Positions 25,141 through 36,174 of a stretch of DNA of 64,000 nucleotides are shown here, piece by piece. The stretch is from Limonium bicolor (taxonomy: Eukaryota > Streptophyta > Magnoliopsida > Caryophyllales > Plumbaginaceae): NCBI GenBank assembly GCA_023374045.1, contig CM041777.1, forward strand, positions 465,029,827-465,093,826, written 5' to 3'. Under the pieces are notes generated by a model. The model worked only from the letters and a program-made list of their open reading frames with translations. It did no database searches and was not told where the DNA came from. How positions within the stretch are numbered: position 1 is the first letter of the stretch; each line of letters starts with the position of its first letter. Position numbers and translations under genes: made by a program.

Positions 25141-26531
25141 ATGCCTCTTCGGTCAACAAGTACTCCTGAAAATTTAGCCAACTTTGATCCGGAGATCGAG
25201 AGAACCCTGCTTCATACTGTAAGGCAACAACGAATTCTACAAGAAGCAGATCCTACACCAATGGCAACACCTACCGTCCGTAACATAAACGGCCTTCTAA
25301 CCAAGGCCAAAAGCCCGCAATCGACCTCCCTCTCCTTCCACAAAACGAATACGATGAATGGCAAAACTTAAGCCATATCATCAAATACGATGCATAAAGG
25401 AATTGGGTATGTTCGATGGTACAAACCCGGACGATGCCTTGCTCCACGTCACCAAATTTCTACAGCATACAAACAGCCTAACCTCCACAAACAATGTCCT
25501 CCAATACGCCAGACTTGCTCTCTTCCCCATAGTCTTACGGGGAACGCCAGCAAGTGGTACCACAGTCTAACCCCTAGTACCATCACCACATGGGAGGACA
25601 TGGCAACCAAATTTTATGACAAATTCATGCCCCCTAGTCGCACCCTGGAGATGATCGCCGACATTTACAACTTCAGACAACCTAGCTCGGAGAACATCTG
25701 TGAGACTTGGGACAGATTCAAAGGGTTGCTACGCACATGTCCACACCACGGCCTCACCAAGGAACAACTATCTCAGTTGTTTTACAAGGGATTGGTCAAC
25801 CAATGCAAGACCATGATCCTTTCCTCCCTTGGTGCAGATATATTAAAGAAGCCTGGAGATCAATTCCTTAGTGGAGTTGAATCTCTTTGCGAAGAGATTA
25901 GAGATTGGGCCACCGGTGGAACCAGGGGCAGTACCACTGGTTTATTTCAAGTGGGAGAGGGCGACTCCAAACTCGACAAATTGATGCAAAGTCATGAGCA
26001 GTTATTGGAGAGTAATGCCCAGACGTCAACGAAGGTTAGCGCTCTACAGAAAGTGGTGGAGCAAATAGCAATGAACAAACTTCCTCAACAGGCGAGCGTG
26101 GTTAGTGCACGACCACACGCTTCAAATCCTGACATGCCAGACTTTCAGAATGTTGAGGAAGTCAATTTTGTGAGTAACCAAGGGTATCGGCAGCCATGGC
26201 AACAGGGAAACCAACCCCCTCAACTTTCCAGAGTCAAGCCGGCTACCAGGGAGGTCCAAGACAATTCAGACCATCCCATCCTGCATCATCATCAGAGGCT
26301 GAAATGGCTGAACTTCGTGACATGATGTCAGCCCTGATGAACAAGACCCAGGATACTCAAAACGAGATCTCGACCATTCGCAAGGAGCACAAATCGTTGC
26401 AGTTGCAATTACAGCAACTTCTGACGCAACCAAGACAGCAAGGTCAACTCCCGTCCCAAACACAAACAAATCCACGGGAGCATGCGAATTCGGTCACCAT
26501 TCTACCTAGGATCTCCAAGGATGCCAAATAG
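25141..26531 (+). pseudogene. Athila/Tat-type gag, frameshifted
   Basis: The ATG at 25,141 opens a frame with FDPEIERTLL, a hallmark of Athila-type gag N-termini. The text then changes frame: LPLLPQNEYDEWQN (25,326 on), a TAA at 25,392, then FDGTNPDDALLHVTKF (25,409 on), and from about 25,535 SLTGNASKWYHSLTP and LRTCPHHGLTKEQLSQLFYKG, which form the core Retrotrans_gag (PF03732) domain. A last shift near 26,220 leads into QQGQLPSQTQTNPRE and the stop at 26,531. All parts of gag are present in order, so the gene is nearly full length (about 460 codons) but has four or five frame breaks. No zinc knuckle or pol follows. Some breaks may be assembly errors, given the indel-type differences between the LTRs. 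Confidence 0.85.
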
Positions 26532-27588
26532 CCTAAAAGGCTAAGTGTAGGGCGGTTCCTCCTCACGCCTTCACTATCAAACAGGGGAGCCCTTCGTATC
26601 ATTTATTTTTCTCTTTTAATTTAATGTTATTGTTTTTAAATTACTTTCATTATGGTTGTTTCAAGTTGTATTAAAAAAAAAAGTTTTACTTATTCATCTT
26701 CTTTCGAACACTGGGGACAGTGTTCCTGCCAAGTGTAGGGCAGGGACCCCCCTTTAAAAAAATAAGTTTTTATTAATATGCATAAGTTTTGCGTTTTATC
26801 AATGTTTTACTAAACTTTTTGCATGTTTTTGATCGAGATAAGATTAGGAATGAATAAATGCTTGTTCTCTCAAGAGGTAAGCTTTCTAATGACTTGTAGA
26901 TTCCTGTTTTTAACTTTTTGATTCCCTTTATTAACATGAGTATATGATCTTGCTCCTAATTCTTTCCTTTATGTACTTATGGGTGTTATTCTTTTCTTTC
27001 CAAATTGTGAAAAATCTTTTGGGTGAAAATCTTAAAAAGGTTTTTTTTGTGCAAAAGAAAGAAGAAGAAGAAAAAGAAAAAAAGAAAGAAAAATCTTCTT
27101 TCAAAGGAAAAGCAATATATTCCTAGAGGTTGCATAAAGTGCCTCAGAATAAAAGCAAGAAACGAGAGTTTTTCCTTTTATTTTTCTCCTAAATTCCCCG
27201 TTCTTCAATGCAAAAAAAAAATCATGGTTGATTCAGAAACTCTTGCAAAATAGGGCTGATTCAAAAGACCAATGATGAGAGTCTTGGCCACATTCAGAAA
27301 CTCTTGAAAAATAGAGCTGAATGATGGAAACCGGAAAAAGGAGAGATACAAAAATTCCTTATGCAAAATAGCCCGAAGTTTTTGATCGGTTTTGAAATTC
27401 CTTGTTTTATACCCATTAGTATGTTTCGATAGAATAAGGTAGATAAGTGATACTTATGAATTAGAGTCATATAGTTGGAAATATTTATCTACATTTTCAT
27501 TCTAGAGTTTATCTGTTTTGTGCATAAGTAATTAGTCCGTTCTAATCTTGTTTTGCTCGAGGACTAGCAAAAGGTAAGTGTAGGGCCT
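26532..27588 (+). other. 3' non-coding region with three PPT-like motifs
   Basis: About 1 kb between gag and the 3' LTR, with no pol. AAGTGTAGGGC occurs three times (26,543, 26,731 and 27,576). The last copy abuts the 3' LTR and is the functional polypurine-tract position. 'cactggggacagtgtt' just before the second copy is typical of Athila/Tat 3' ends. A GAA/AAG-rich stretch lies at 27,057-27,100. Lysine-rich open frames across that stretch are artefacts. Confidence 0.75.
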
Positions 27589-29091
27589 TGATAAGCCGCA
27601 GACTTATCATATTTTATGCACTAGATTTAGTATTATATTTATCTAAATAAAGTTATATTTATGTTATTTATGCTTATTATGTGTTAAAATATATTATTTG
27701 TACAATTTATGTTTTTATGAGTTTTATGTGCAAGGAATGATTTTCTAGGCAAAAGTTCAGTTGAAGCCGGACTCAATGCCGGGTAGTTTCTGCACGGCAG
27801 TACAGAACAGAAAGAAGCCTTGCCGGATGTGATGCCGGGTAAATGCTATCCGGCATGAGTGTAAAATCGCCTCGATTGACCATACGACAGCACACGTGAT
27901 CCACGTGTTTTCCAACCGCTGCCGGGTGTGATGCCGGGTAATTCCTACCCGGCATAAGCACTGTTTCGCACAGACATCGACGGTTTCGACCGTTAACAGT
28001 TGGGCGCATTTAACACGTGTGCCGGCTATTGGGGACCCGGCACGACGCCCGGCATCGACACAATTAATGCCTATAAATAGGCCGAGGAAGGCTACAATTC
28101 AACACACTTCAACACCCCTATACACTCCACTCACAACTCCAATTTCGCCCGCCCCACTCCATTGTTGGTGTCCAAGGAAGTTTCTACAGTTCCATCCACG
28201 CGAAGAAGAAGAAGAAGATCCTGTCGGGTTAAGGCTATGACCATTCTCTTCTCCCCTTTGTATTCTCTCTTGTAGTTGTGTGGATGGAGATGTAGAACTC
28301 CTTGCTTATTCTTGGTTAGGGATGAATTCCTTCTTGTAAAATATGATTTCTTTAATATAATTTTCAAGTTTATTAAGAGTAAGGTTCTTATTGAAAGAGA
28401 ATAGGTTGATCTCTTTTTCTCTTCATGCAATTCTTACTTGTGGAAGACAAGTCCCAGTAAGATAGGTTAGACTCTCTTAATGGTCTTTCTACTCTCTTCT
28501 TATGACTTAAGGGTTAGTAGTAAGAGTGAGAATTAATCCATTTTCCCCCATTTCCTTGTTCATTTCGTGGCATGATATATGCTCGATTTGTTAATAGGGA
28601 TGAGTCTTCTGTTTTCTACTCGAAAACTGGAGAAACAATATGCAATATGGCTATGCCGGATGCACTGCCGGGTGGCCAATGTCCGGCATATTCAATGTCT
28701 TTGAATATGCCGTGCAGGTGGTATCCGGCAGGACACCCGGCGTGTTCAGTTGTTGGTTAATTCGAAGGCCTGTGTTTATGTTTAGAGTTCGTATTGATGC
28801 TTAGATGGTTTCACACCCTGGATCAAGGATAATTTCATTGTGATTACCACATAGTTTAGTTAGTTTTTTTAGATTAGAAAACATTTCAATTTCCCCCTTG
28901 TCTTAGAATAGGCTTTTGCCCGGATTAGGACTAATTTTCTATAAGTCCCTTGGGTTCGATACTCTCGGTCGTAATATATTTACACTATACTCCGACCGGG
29001 TTTTATTTTGCTACCCGTAGTAGAGTTGTAGGTTTAGTTATTTGTTTATTCTTTTGTATATAGTTTTATCCCTACAAATTCGTGTTTAGCA
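27589..29091 (+). repeat. 3' LTR of the Athila/Tat-type element
   Basis: 1,503 bp, TGATAAG...TTTAGCA, almost the same as the 5' LTR. Differences include a 4-bp insertion (CGCC) near 28,147, single-base indels at homopolymers, and a few substitutions such as gattCGG to gattAGG near 28,925. The flanking TTTAA is the target duplication. Confidence 0.93.
28072..28079 (+). promoter_or_regulatory. TATA box in 3' LTR
   Basis: TATAAATA, the same box as at 23,327. It could drive read-out transcription into the flanking solo LTR (antisense to it). Confidence 0.65.
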
Positions 29092-29639
29092 TTTAACACT
29101 TTCGAGGTTAAACGGTATCGGAACTAAACACGCCACATAAATGAATTACTGTAAACTCATTTCATGCTTATTCTTGCAAGGTGGCAAACACCCAGAAAAA
29201 CAGGTTGGCATACAAGCCGGTGTAATCCGGTAGAACACAGGTTGCAAGAAAACCAAACCTGTCACCTTGAGGATGGCTAGCCTTACATGGCGACCCCTTA
29301 GTCCCGGCTGCCATCTCGACTAGTTTCATTCCTATAATTAATTCAGGCGGAACGGTCAATTTTTTGTATTAACTTTGACTACTTGTCATAATGTATGACG
29401 TCCTCTTGTCGTTTCTTACATTCCATTAACCTCACACTTATTACTCACCTTATTTCAAGGTTTCTTATTAAGTAACACTTGTGATCTAAAGTTCACAACT
29501 CTCACATCCAACCTAACACTTGTTTACACTTTTTAAGGCCTTTACATGTCACCAAACAAGGCCTAAACATCATCTAAAACAATTACCATCCAATCCCCCA
29601 TCATTAGAAGCCTTAAACAAATGTTTTTTTTTTTCTTTC

Positions 29640-29740
29640 CCTGGTCTGGACCGCCCCTCTAGGGAGGTCCAAGGGGCAGTCCACAACAAAAGCTCCATCG
29701 CCTGCAGAATTCCACTGGACCTCCCCATAGGGGCGGTCCA
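29640..29740 (-). repeat. GGACCGCCCC inverted-repeat pair in solo LTR
   Basis: Two units of GGACCGCCCC paired with GGGGCGGTCC/GGGGCAGTCC and AGGTCC arms. They lie about 2.45-2.54 kb from the LTR start. Two similar units occupy the matching place in the 53,848 LTR (56,158-56,262). Confidence 0.8.
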
Positions 29741-32180
29741 CAAAAGACCCCATTTTTTCAAAGTGCTTTTCTTCTCATTTTGAACTCCAATTTCAACCCA
29801 ATCTTTTCCTAAGCATTCCACATGTTTTCCCACATGTTTTAACATTTTTTTGGCACACTAAAACCCTCTCCAATCATCCCACAAACTCCTTAAACATTTA
29901 CTCAAACTTTTACTAAACCCTTAACACTTAGAACATTTTTCCTTACACTTGTAGCTTGTAATTTTGCCTAAGACTTCCACTAACCAAAGTGTTCTTCCAC
30001 AACAAGATAACCACTCCTAAAGCATCATTTTGCATCACACTCATCCCCTTTACACACACTCCTCAAGTCTTTCCCACAAGTTCATAATTAAACCTTCACA
30101 AGGCATTACACTTCCATAGTTCACCAAACTTTGCACAAGATTAAACCACACTCTTACCATTACTTTGGTATACCAAAAGTCACTCCTTTAGACTCTAAAT
30201 TTCCATGAACAATGCTTAAGCCATTCTAATACTTATGAATATCTTAATTCCCCTTTCTTTCACCACCAAATCAACTCTTAACAATTCCTAGTACAACCTA
30301 GGTCACCAAACTTCATTTAAACACCTAAACGTCCTTATTTACTCACCAAATTTTGACATAGCTTCACACAACACACACTTCTTACACCAAAACACATAGT
30401 TTTCCACCTTTAAACAATCATGAACATTCATCCACACAAGAAAGGTTCTTTACACACAACTACACCTTAAACAACAATACATCATAATATAGTGCATAAG
30501 CTTAAATTGCTTGGCACTTAGGCCTTTAAAAGATGGCTCTTAGGCCCTTAAATAGCATTAATCTTAAACACTGAATTTCCCTCATATTAAATGCCTTTAA
30601 CCTGCAAATACACACAACATCACATATGCCCTTAATAACCTCTTTGTGGATGGTTTTCTATCTCATTTCCCTTTGGCTCTTTAGGTTGTATTATAAGGCA
30701 ATTTAAGCTCATTTTCCTAAAGCACAAAGACTACATCAAGAGAGGTCATTTACCTCTTCTCTTCAAGTTTTTCTCACTTGTTTACTCTGTTCTTTCTTGG
30801 TTGAAGAATCGCCAAGGAACTTGATCACTTGTCAATCTTATAATCAACACACATATAAGGGTAATGAGCATCAAGTTTTATACTTTAACTCATGATTAAA
30901 CCCTAGATTTACATAAGTGTTTTAAAACACTAAAAATGGATGATTACCTTGGATTTGAAAGAGAACTGATTAAGTAGCAAGAGAGGACTCCTCCTAGTCC
31001 TTTGAAGTTTGAATCAAGCTAAATGAAGAGCAAGATAATGCACCATTAAGAGGTGATTTTTTGGCCATATATGAAAATGAAGGGAAACATGGATTTTCTT
31101 TGATTTTCCTTACCTTGAAGCAAAGGTGAACAACAAGGTGTGGAAAGATGAGTTTTTCCTACTTCAATGGAGATTCTCCATGGCACCAAATTGGAGTTCT
31201 TGAAGATTTGAAAAGATAGGAATGTAGAGCTTACTCTAACTAAGACAACGGTAGTCTCGGAATTAAATTCAGAGCATGGAGTTGAAAGTTACAAGCAAAG
31301 GAAGTTGGAGATGGTAGAGGTGCTGTAGCAAATCAGCTGTAGCTTGGGAGGATGAAGGAAGTGACGGAAGGGAATGGAGGAAATGAAGAAAGTGAGGTGA
31401 GAGATATGCTTTGTTAAGATATTTTATGTTATTGTAAAGGTAATTCCCTTTTTCCTTACCTTTTTCTTCCTCCCTTTAATTAGCTAGCAAGTGGTGGTGA
31501 CTCACCACATAGAAAACCGGCCCCCTTCACCTTATAAGGTATTTTATAGTCTTTGTTGACCATTAGCTTATGTTGACTTAATGCTAAACTAGTTCTATAT
31601 GAGCACTATTCACAAAATTAGTGCACATATTTGTGAAATTTTGATTTCCCATTGATTTAGGCTTCCTAATGTGATACTAAGTAGTACACATATTGATTAA
31701 GGTGTAATGATGGGCATGTTAATAAGACTCCTTAAAGCACAATATGTGTTTAGACTTGTTTTTGAGCTTGGTTTTCTTTGGGAATTGATTTAACATGTTC
31801 ATTAGCATGTTAATAAGGTCTAGGAATGACCTTTAGGTCCTATACAAGGTTACACCAAGTCTAGAGCAAGTATTTGCTTAAATTGACTTTATGGTGTTTT
31901 CTTGTGTTTTCTTTGGTTTAAATTGTCTACCAATGTTTCTTAAGGGCTTAATTAGCCTTATAAAATCATAATTGCAAGTTAATAAAGTCTTGGTAAGCTC
32001 TTCGAGTCTTAACCAAGGTTATCCCAAGCTTAGAGCATGTTTTTGCCCAAACTGTCTTAATAGTACTTTATTGTGTTTACTATGGTTTAAATTACTTAAT
32101 ATCATTTCTAAGGCACTTTTTAGCCTTAATATACCATATTTTTAATAGTTAAACAACATATAAAGGTTTGGGGTATTTCA

Positions 32181-32409
32181 GATATGGTCGTGTGATGCCT
32201 GACTTCTTGTGTGTACTAGAAGTTCTAGCGTGAGCTCTCCTAGATAGGTGCCCAACTGGTTGGGCACATGTCATGAACTGAGTGCGCTTGCAACATTGCG
32301 CGCTAAGCTACTCCTTTGTCTGTCTATCTGAATCTTCAAGCTTGACAAACATATTAGATAGACAATACAAGGTTTGCTATCATCAAAACTAAAGGATCTT
32401 GACTTAACA
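32181..32409 (-). repeat. Proximal part of the Sirevirus-like 3' LTR
   Basis: Starts TGTTAAGTCAAGATCC at 32,409 on the minus strand, directly after the polypurine tract, and is cut at 32,181 by the solo LTR insertion. It continues at 16,029. Confidence 0.65.
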
Positions 32410-32421
32410 ATTTCTCCCTTT
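32410..32421 (-). other. Polypurine tract of the Sirevirus-like element
   Basis: The minus strand reads CATCATCAAAAAGGGAGAAAT immediately before the LTR terminus TGTTAAG. The same arrangement (ATCAAAAAGGGGGAGATTGTT) is a conserved Sirevirus feature. Confidence 0.65.
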
Positions 32422-33494
32422 TTGATGATGGTAACCTATACAAAATTATATGTACGAGAGATTCCCCCTAAGAAGGATTCCCCTGAGTTTGTTAAAGGTT
32501 AAAAGATTAATTTGAACAAACAAAAGATAACTACTTTTATTTATACTATAACCATAGTAGAAGGATCTTCACTAAGATATTACATAACACAAAGAAAATA
32601 GTTATAAACACAACACAAGTACAAATCTTTCTTCCCCCTTTTCATAAAACAAAAATAGGGAGCAACTACATGACTTAAGGTATTGTAAAGGCCATAACAT
32701 TCCATAGAGTACAAACTATAAGTATGATCAAGATAATCTAGATGGAGTGACGTGTTTGGTGATCCCATTCGATAACATCTAGGCCATAAGGTCCATCCTC
32801 CGAAAAGAAGGCTTTGAACAAGGGTGATTGTGGTGGAAAGGTCAGACTCATCAGAATCTACTGTGAACTCCATGCAGTGTGGAGAACGAGTATGTGATTG
32901 AGTTACACTTCAGGTGACAAACCAAGCTGTAAGTGAGTCAGAGACTGGTAGGACATAGCTTTGGGCGACGTATTTCCTAGGGTGTTGATTAACATGAACT
33001 TACGAATGGTGGATTGTACCATTTGTTCATTTGAGCTGGATGCTCTTTGTGAAGTTTGTGCTATTTTGTGAGACATGAAGCAATGATTGTAAGTGGCAAA
33101 TGAACTGAGCAAGTATTTATAGATATTTGAGGATATGCTCAACAATTGATCGGTGAGTGTGGTAATAAATGAGGTGCAGCGTCTTGTGGGCTATGTTTGT
33201 TTTTAGGTGTAAAGTTTGGAGATTGGATTAGTGGAATGAGTGGGACTAAATATCTCTGATCATTTTGCAATTTTTTATCAAGGAAGAAGCAACCAATACA
33301 ATAAATTATTTCGTAACCAAGGTATAACCATTCAAGTCGATAAAGAAACAGTTGCATTTTCATTCATATCAAAGATTGACTTAGAAACAGATAGTCAATG
33401 GCAACAAAAACATAAAGGAAAAGAAAAATCTAACTTGGAACTAATTTTTCTCACGGTTTCCACTCATGTCTCTAAGAGACAAAGAACACTCGAG
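32422..33494 (-). other. Non-coding region between extra ORF and PPT
   Basis: About 1.1 kb downstream of the extra ORF. Open frames on both strands are short, lack recognisable motifs and overlap each other. Nothing else identified. Confidence 0.5.
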
Positions 33495-35129
33495 CTAGAG
33501 GTGGGAGTCTAGGAAGTCTATAGCTCCTTGAACCATGTGATGAACACTTGGTTCTCTGGAGATGGCCTGCACAGCAGTGAGAGTAACTCTCACACTCTTT
33601 AGAACATCCCTAGTTGAAGTATTCAGATTGGTCCTTAACCTGTCGTGGACCGGTGAGAGACTTATCCTCCTCTTCAGTGTTGATGCCCTTGCAGTTGGTC
33701 GAGGCTCTGACCTTGAGTCCTCGCTCTTTGTGGGCTTCTGATCGATCACCAGATGATCTCCTTTCATCTTGATCCCTATCTTAGACAACATCTCTAAGCA
33801 GATGCTGTCCTGAGCCGTGCGCGCACACTCGTGGAACCTGTCGGTGTCCACTTCGTTTTCTTGTAGTGCCTTGGTCACCACTTCCCCATGCACAAGACCA
33901 TGATTTACATAGCGGCTCTCCTTAATGGTGAGAAGAATCATAGCAGGGAGGTCGATTTTCTCCTTGGTCTTGAGGGCATAGAGTAACCTCACATCTCTTG
34001 CGTTGACGATGTGAGTCCGTTGATTCCTTGGGGTGATGTTGTGGGTGAGTAGACTGAAGAGAACCCTGTCTGCTATGGACATCTTTGCTGCATGGAAGTT
34101 CTTCATTGTTGGTCCTTTGTTGAGCAGATTGACCATTCTTCCTTCTAGGTGTCCTAGGTCATTCCAAGTTGTTTCTTTTGGAACGATAAGTCCTTCAGGC
34201 TCCAGGCCAAAAGTCTCGAAGATCCAAGACTTGGAGATGTTGATGTCTACGCCTTGAACCCTTGAAATAATATAGTCGTCGTCGTTGCTTTGGAGTGATT
34301 CGAGATGGCGCATGTGCTCTTTGAGTAGCTCTGTGTAGACGGTGATGGGTTCTTGGAAGAAGTCCACCCATCCTTGGTACTCCAACAGCTCCTGGATCTC
34401 TCATAGACCCATCTTGTCTATCCATTCTAGGTCCAACGTCCTTGGTAAAACGGGACAGGACCTATCGTTTACGTTTTCAGCCTTGATCAAGGCTGGCTCT
34501 ACCTACTTGAGCTTCTTGAGATGCTTCAAGGATTGTGGAGGCTGAGGCTTCGAAACTACCTTTTTGGCTTAGAGGGACTCCTCCAGCCTTAGAGCGCGAG
34601 ATGATGGAGCCATTATTTCTTTTCCTTTTGCCTTCTTTAGTTGCTCACGCTCCTGGAGAGTGTATATGACTGGTGAGGATTCTGTGTCGCTATCATCCTC
34701 ATGACTGGAACGTTGAGGTGTCGGCGTCCGGTCGTCGATTGGTACTGCAGTCTGAGTGACTGGTTCCGCTTCCTCCTTAGAATCTTGGACAGCCACACCT
34801 TCTTCGTGACCCCCTTCTTATACTGTAACCTCCTTCTGTGACTTTTCGTCACTTTGCACCTCCTCTTCTATCTGTCAAGCGACAACCTCGACGACCGATG
34901 AGGGAGAGGTTCCTCGTCGTCTGTAAAGTGTAACTTGCGCGTTGCTCTTTGGTGTGGAGTGGGCTTTTTATGGAGTTTCTTCTTGGGTTTTGGTGAGCTT
35001 GGAGACACGAGTTGCGTGAGTTATGCGACTCATTGTAGTAGTGGAAAGGTCTTGTTTCTTTGGGACTCTGGGATTTTTGGCTTTTGAGTGTTTGGTGGCA
35101 ACTTTTGATCAGGGAAGAGAAGAAGACAT
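33495..35129 (-). pseudogene. Extra retroelement ORF, seven in-frame stops, no frameshift
   Basis: Reading from the ATG at 35,129, one frame of 544 codons runs to the TAG at 33,497 with no frameshift. It is interrupted by seven stops at 35,111, 34,970, 34,877, 34,820, 34,571, 34,505 and 34,403. The N-terminal ~245 residues are low-complexity and charged (for example SHEDDSDTESSPV and TLQEREQLKKAKGKEI). Residues ~249-440 form a folded domain with DDDYIISRVQGVDINIS, NITPRNQ and DVRLLYALKTKEKIDLPAMI, resembling the 'putative plant transposon protein' domain (PF20167 type). I see no signal peptide or membrane helix, so an envelope role is not supported. Its place before the 3' LTR fits the additional ORF of Sirevirus-like elements. 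Confidence 0.7.
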
Positions 35130-35220
35130 GTTTGGATTTTCGGTAGGAGTAGGAGTTAGGAGTATTTTGGGTTTGAGAATCTCGGTTTGGACTAGGTGGT
35201 GAAGCTTAGTCAAGTAAAGG

Positions 35221-35228
35221 CTTATATA
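35221..35228 (-). promoter_or_regulatory. TATA box upstream of the extra ORF
   Basis: The minus strand reads ACTATATAAGCC, about 92 bases ahead of the ATG at 35,129. It suggests the ORF had its own internal promoter rather than being translated only from genomic-length RNA. Inferred from position alone. Confidence 0.45.
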
Positions 35229-36049
35229 GTGTATCTCTTCTTGTTACAGTTCGCCTTCGTATGTCACTCTTCGCATAAGTTGATCTTCCATTTCTTTGGA
35301 CAGGCGAGGGGGCGACGATTCTTTGATGGCTTCTGTCGGCCGCATTTCGGCCACTTGTTCTGATGAAGCTTCTGAAATACCCCTAAATTTCAAAATACAT
35401 AATTATATAGTTTATATGTATGCCATATAGTTTGCAAGTAAATATTATATGGTTTATGAGTACATTATACTATTTACGAGCATACTATATAGTATTTAAT
35501 AAAGAAAATTCATTTTAATAAATAACACGTTTTAAGAAGAAGAAGATTGTAATTTTTAATGTCATAATAATCATCCTTGTGTATTCCTTAGATTTATTTA
35601 TTTATAATGGAGTTATAACAATAATCATATGATGTAAATACTACTATTGGTTTTATTACGCACAATAAATAAGCTAGTTTTAATCAGTCGATTGCATCCT
35701 TTGGTGTTTTCTGATTTTATTTACTTAATCAACTCTAACTTTTCGTATTCCTAGGGTGTTACTATTGTTTAGTATAATGTAGTTATAATAATAATACGAT
35801 ATCAATGCTATTGTTGATTTTACTACATTTAATAAGTCGTTTAAATTTATTGGTTTTATTCTTGGTGTTTCCTAACATTATTTAATGAATCAGTACTAAC
35901 TTTCCGAATTTACTACCTTATTTAGTAAACTACTTTTAAACTTTCATATTCCTGACTTTTGGTTTTCTGTAATTCATTTCAGTAGTTTAATTCACCTTGA
36001 TTAATTAAATAGTTTTGATTCCCTATCTCTTTGGTTTCCCTCCGACTCC

Positions 36050-36056
36050 TATAAAT
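36050..36056 (+). promoter_or_regulatory. TATA box in the 35,373 LTR
   Basis: CTCCTATAAATTCGC followed by a pyrimidine-rich leader (tcacactcccttgtcatctc). Likely LTR promoter. The solo LTR insertion lies 125 bp downstream and would disrupt the transcribed leader. Confidence 0.6.
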
Positions 36057-36174
36057 TCGCATCTTGTTATCCCATTTGATTTGCACATCACACTCCCTTG
36101 TCATCTCTCTTGCAAATCTTTCAATTCCTCCAATCTCAAATATCTCACGCTATTCATCCATCTCACTCTTATGT

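Larger units (their letters stand above)
22843..29091 (+). mobile_element. Complete gag-only Athila/Tat-type element, 6.25 kb
   Basis: Two near-identical LTRs (22,843-24,349 and 27,589-29,091) enclose a tRNA-Asp primer site, a 0.8-kb leader with a hairpin repeat, a frameshifted gag and a short 3' non-coding part. A perfect 5-bp duplication TTTAA flanks it (22,838-22,842 and 29,092-29,096). There is no protease, reverse transcriptase, RNase H or integrase, so it depends on a relative in trans. The LTRs differ mainly by about ten small indels and only a few substitutions in 1.5 kb, so insertion was recent. It sits in opposite orientation inside the 16,030-32,180 solo LTR. Confidence 0.92.
16030..32180 (-). 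mobile_element. Solo LTR, 4.5 kb, interrupted by two insertions
   Basis: On the plus strand it begins TGTAACACTCC and ends GGGGTATTTCA, with a perfect target duplication GATAT (16,025-16,029 and 32,181-32,185). It consists of three pieces: 16,030-16,241, 21,654-22,842 and 29,097-32,180, about 4,485 bp in total. Two younger elements with their own duplications (TTTAC and TTTAA) split it. The pieces align in order with the solo LTR at 36,175-40,834 and with the 5' LTR at 53,848-58,591 in reverse orientation, so it is a third copy of that family. No primer site or polypurine tract flanks it, so it is a solo LTR. Confidence 0.88.
15169..35372 (-). mobile_element. Sirevirus-like Ty1/copia 3' end, with nested insertions
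   Basis: Read on the minus strand, the element keeps an extra ORF (35,129-33,495), about 1.1 kb of non-coding DNA, a polypurine tract AAAAAGGGAGAAAT ending at 32,410, and an LTR starting TGTTAAGTCAAGATCC at 32,409. 'TTTTGATGATAGCAAACC' follows shortly after, a run typical of Sirevirus/SIRE LTRs. The LTR is interrupted at 32,181 by a solo LTR (duplication GATAT) and resumes at 16,029, running to about 15,169 for a total near 1.09 kb. The rest of the element (LTR, gag, pol) would lie beyond 35,372, where another element has inserted. The left limit is an estimate. Confidence 0.6.

Noticed and set aside
23028..28760. Repeated open frames with 'YPASHPA'-like peptides in both LTRs
   Set aside because: Their similarity reflects LTR duplication and GCCGG hairpins. 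They lie in regulatory DNA upstream of or around the TATA box.
33495..35129. Envelope gene in the Sirevirus-like element
   Set aside because: No signal peptide or transmembrane segment is visible. The folded part resembles a plant transposon-associated domain instead.
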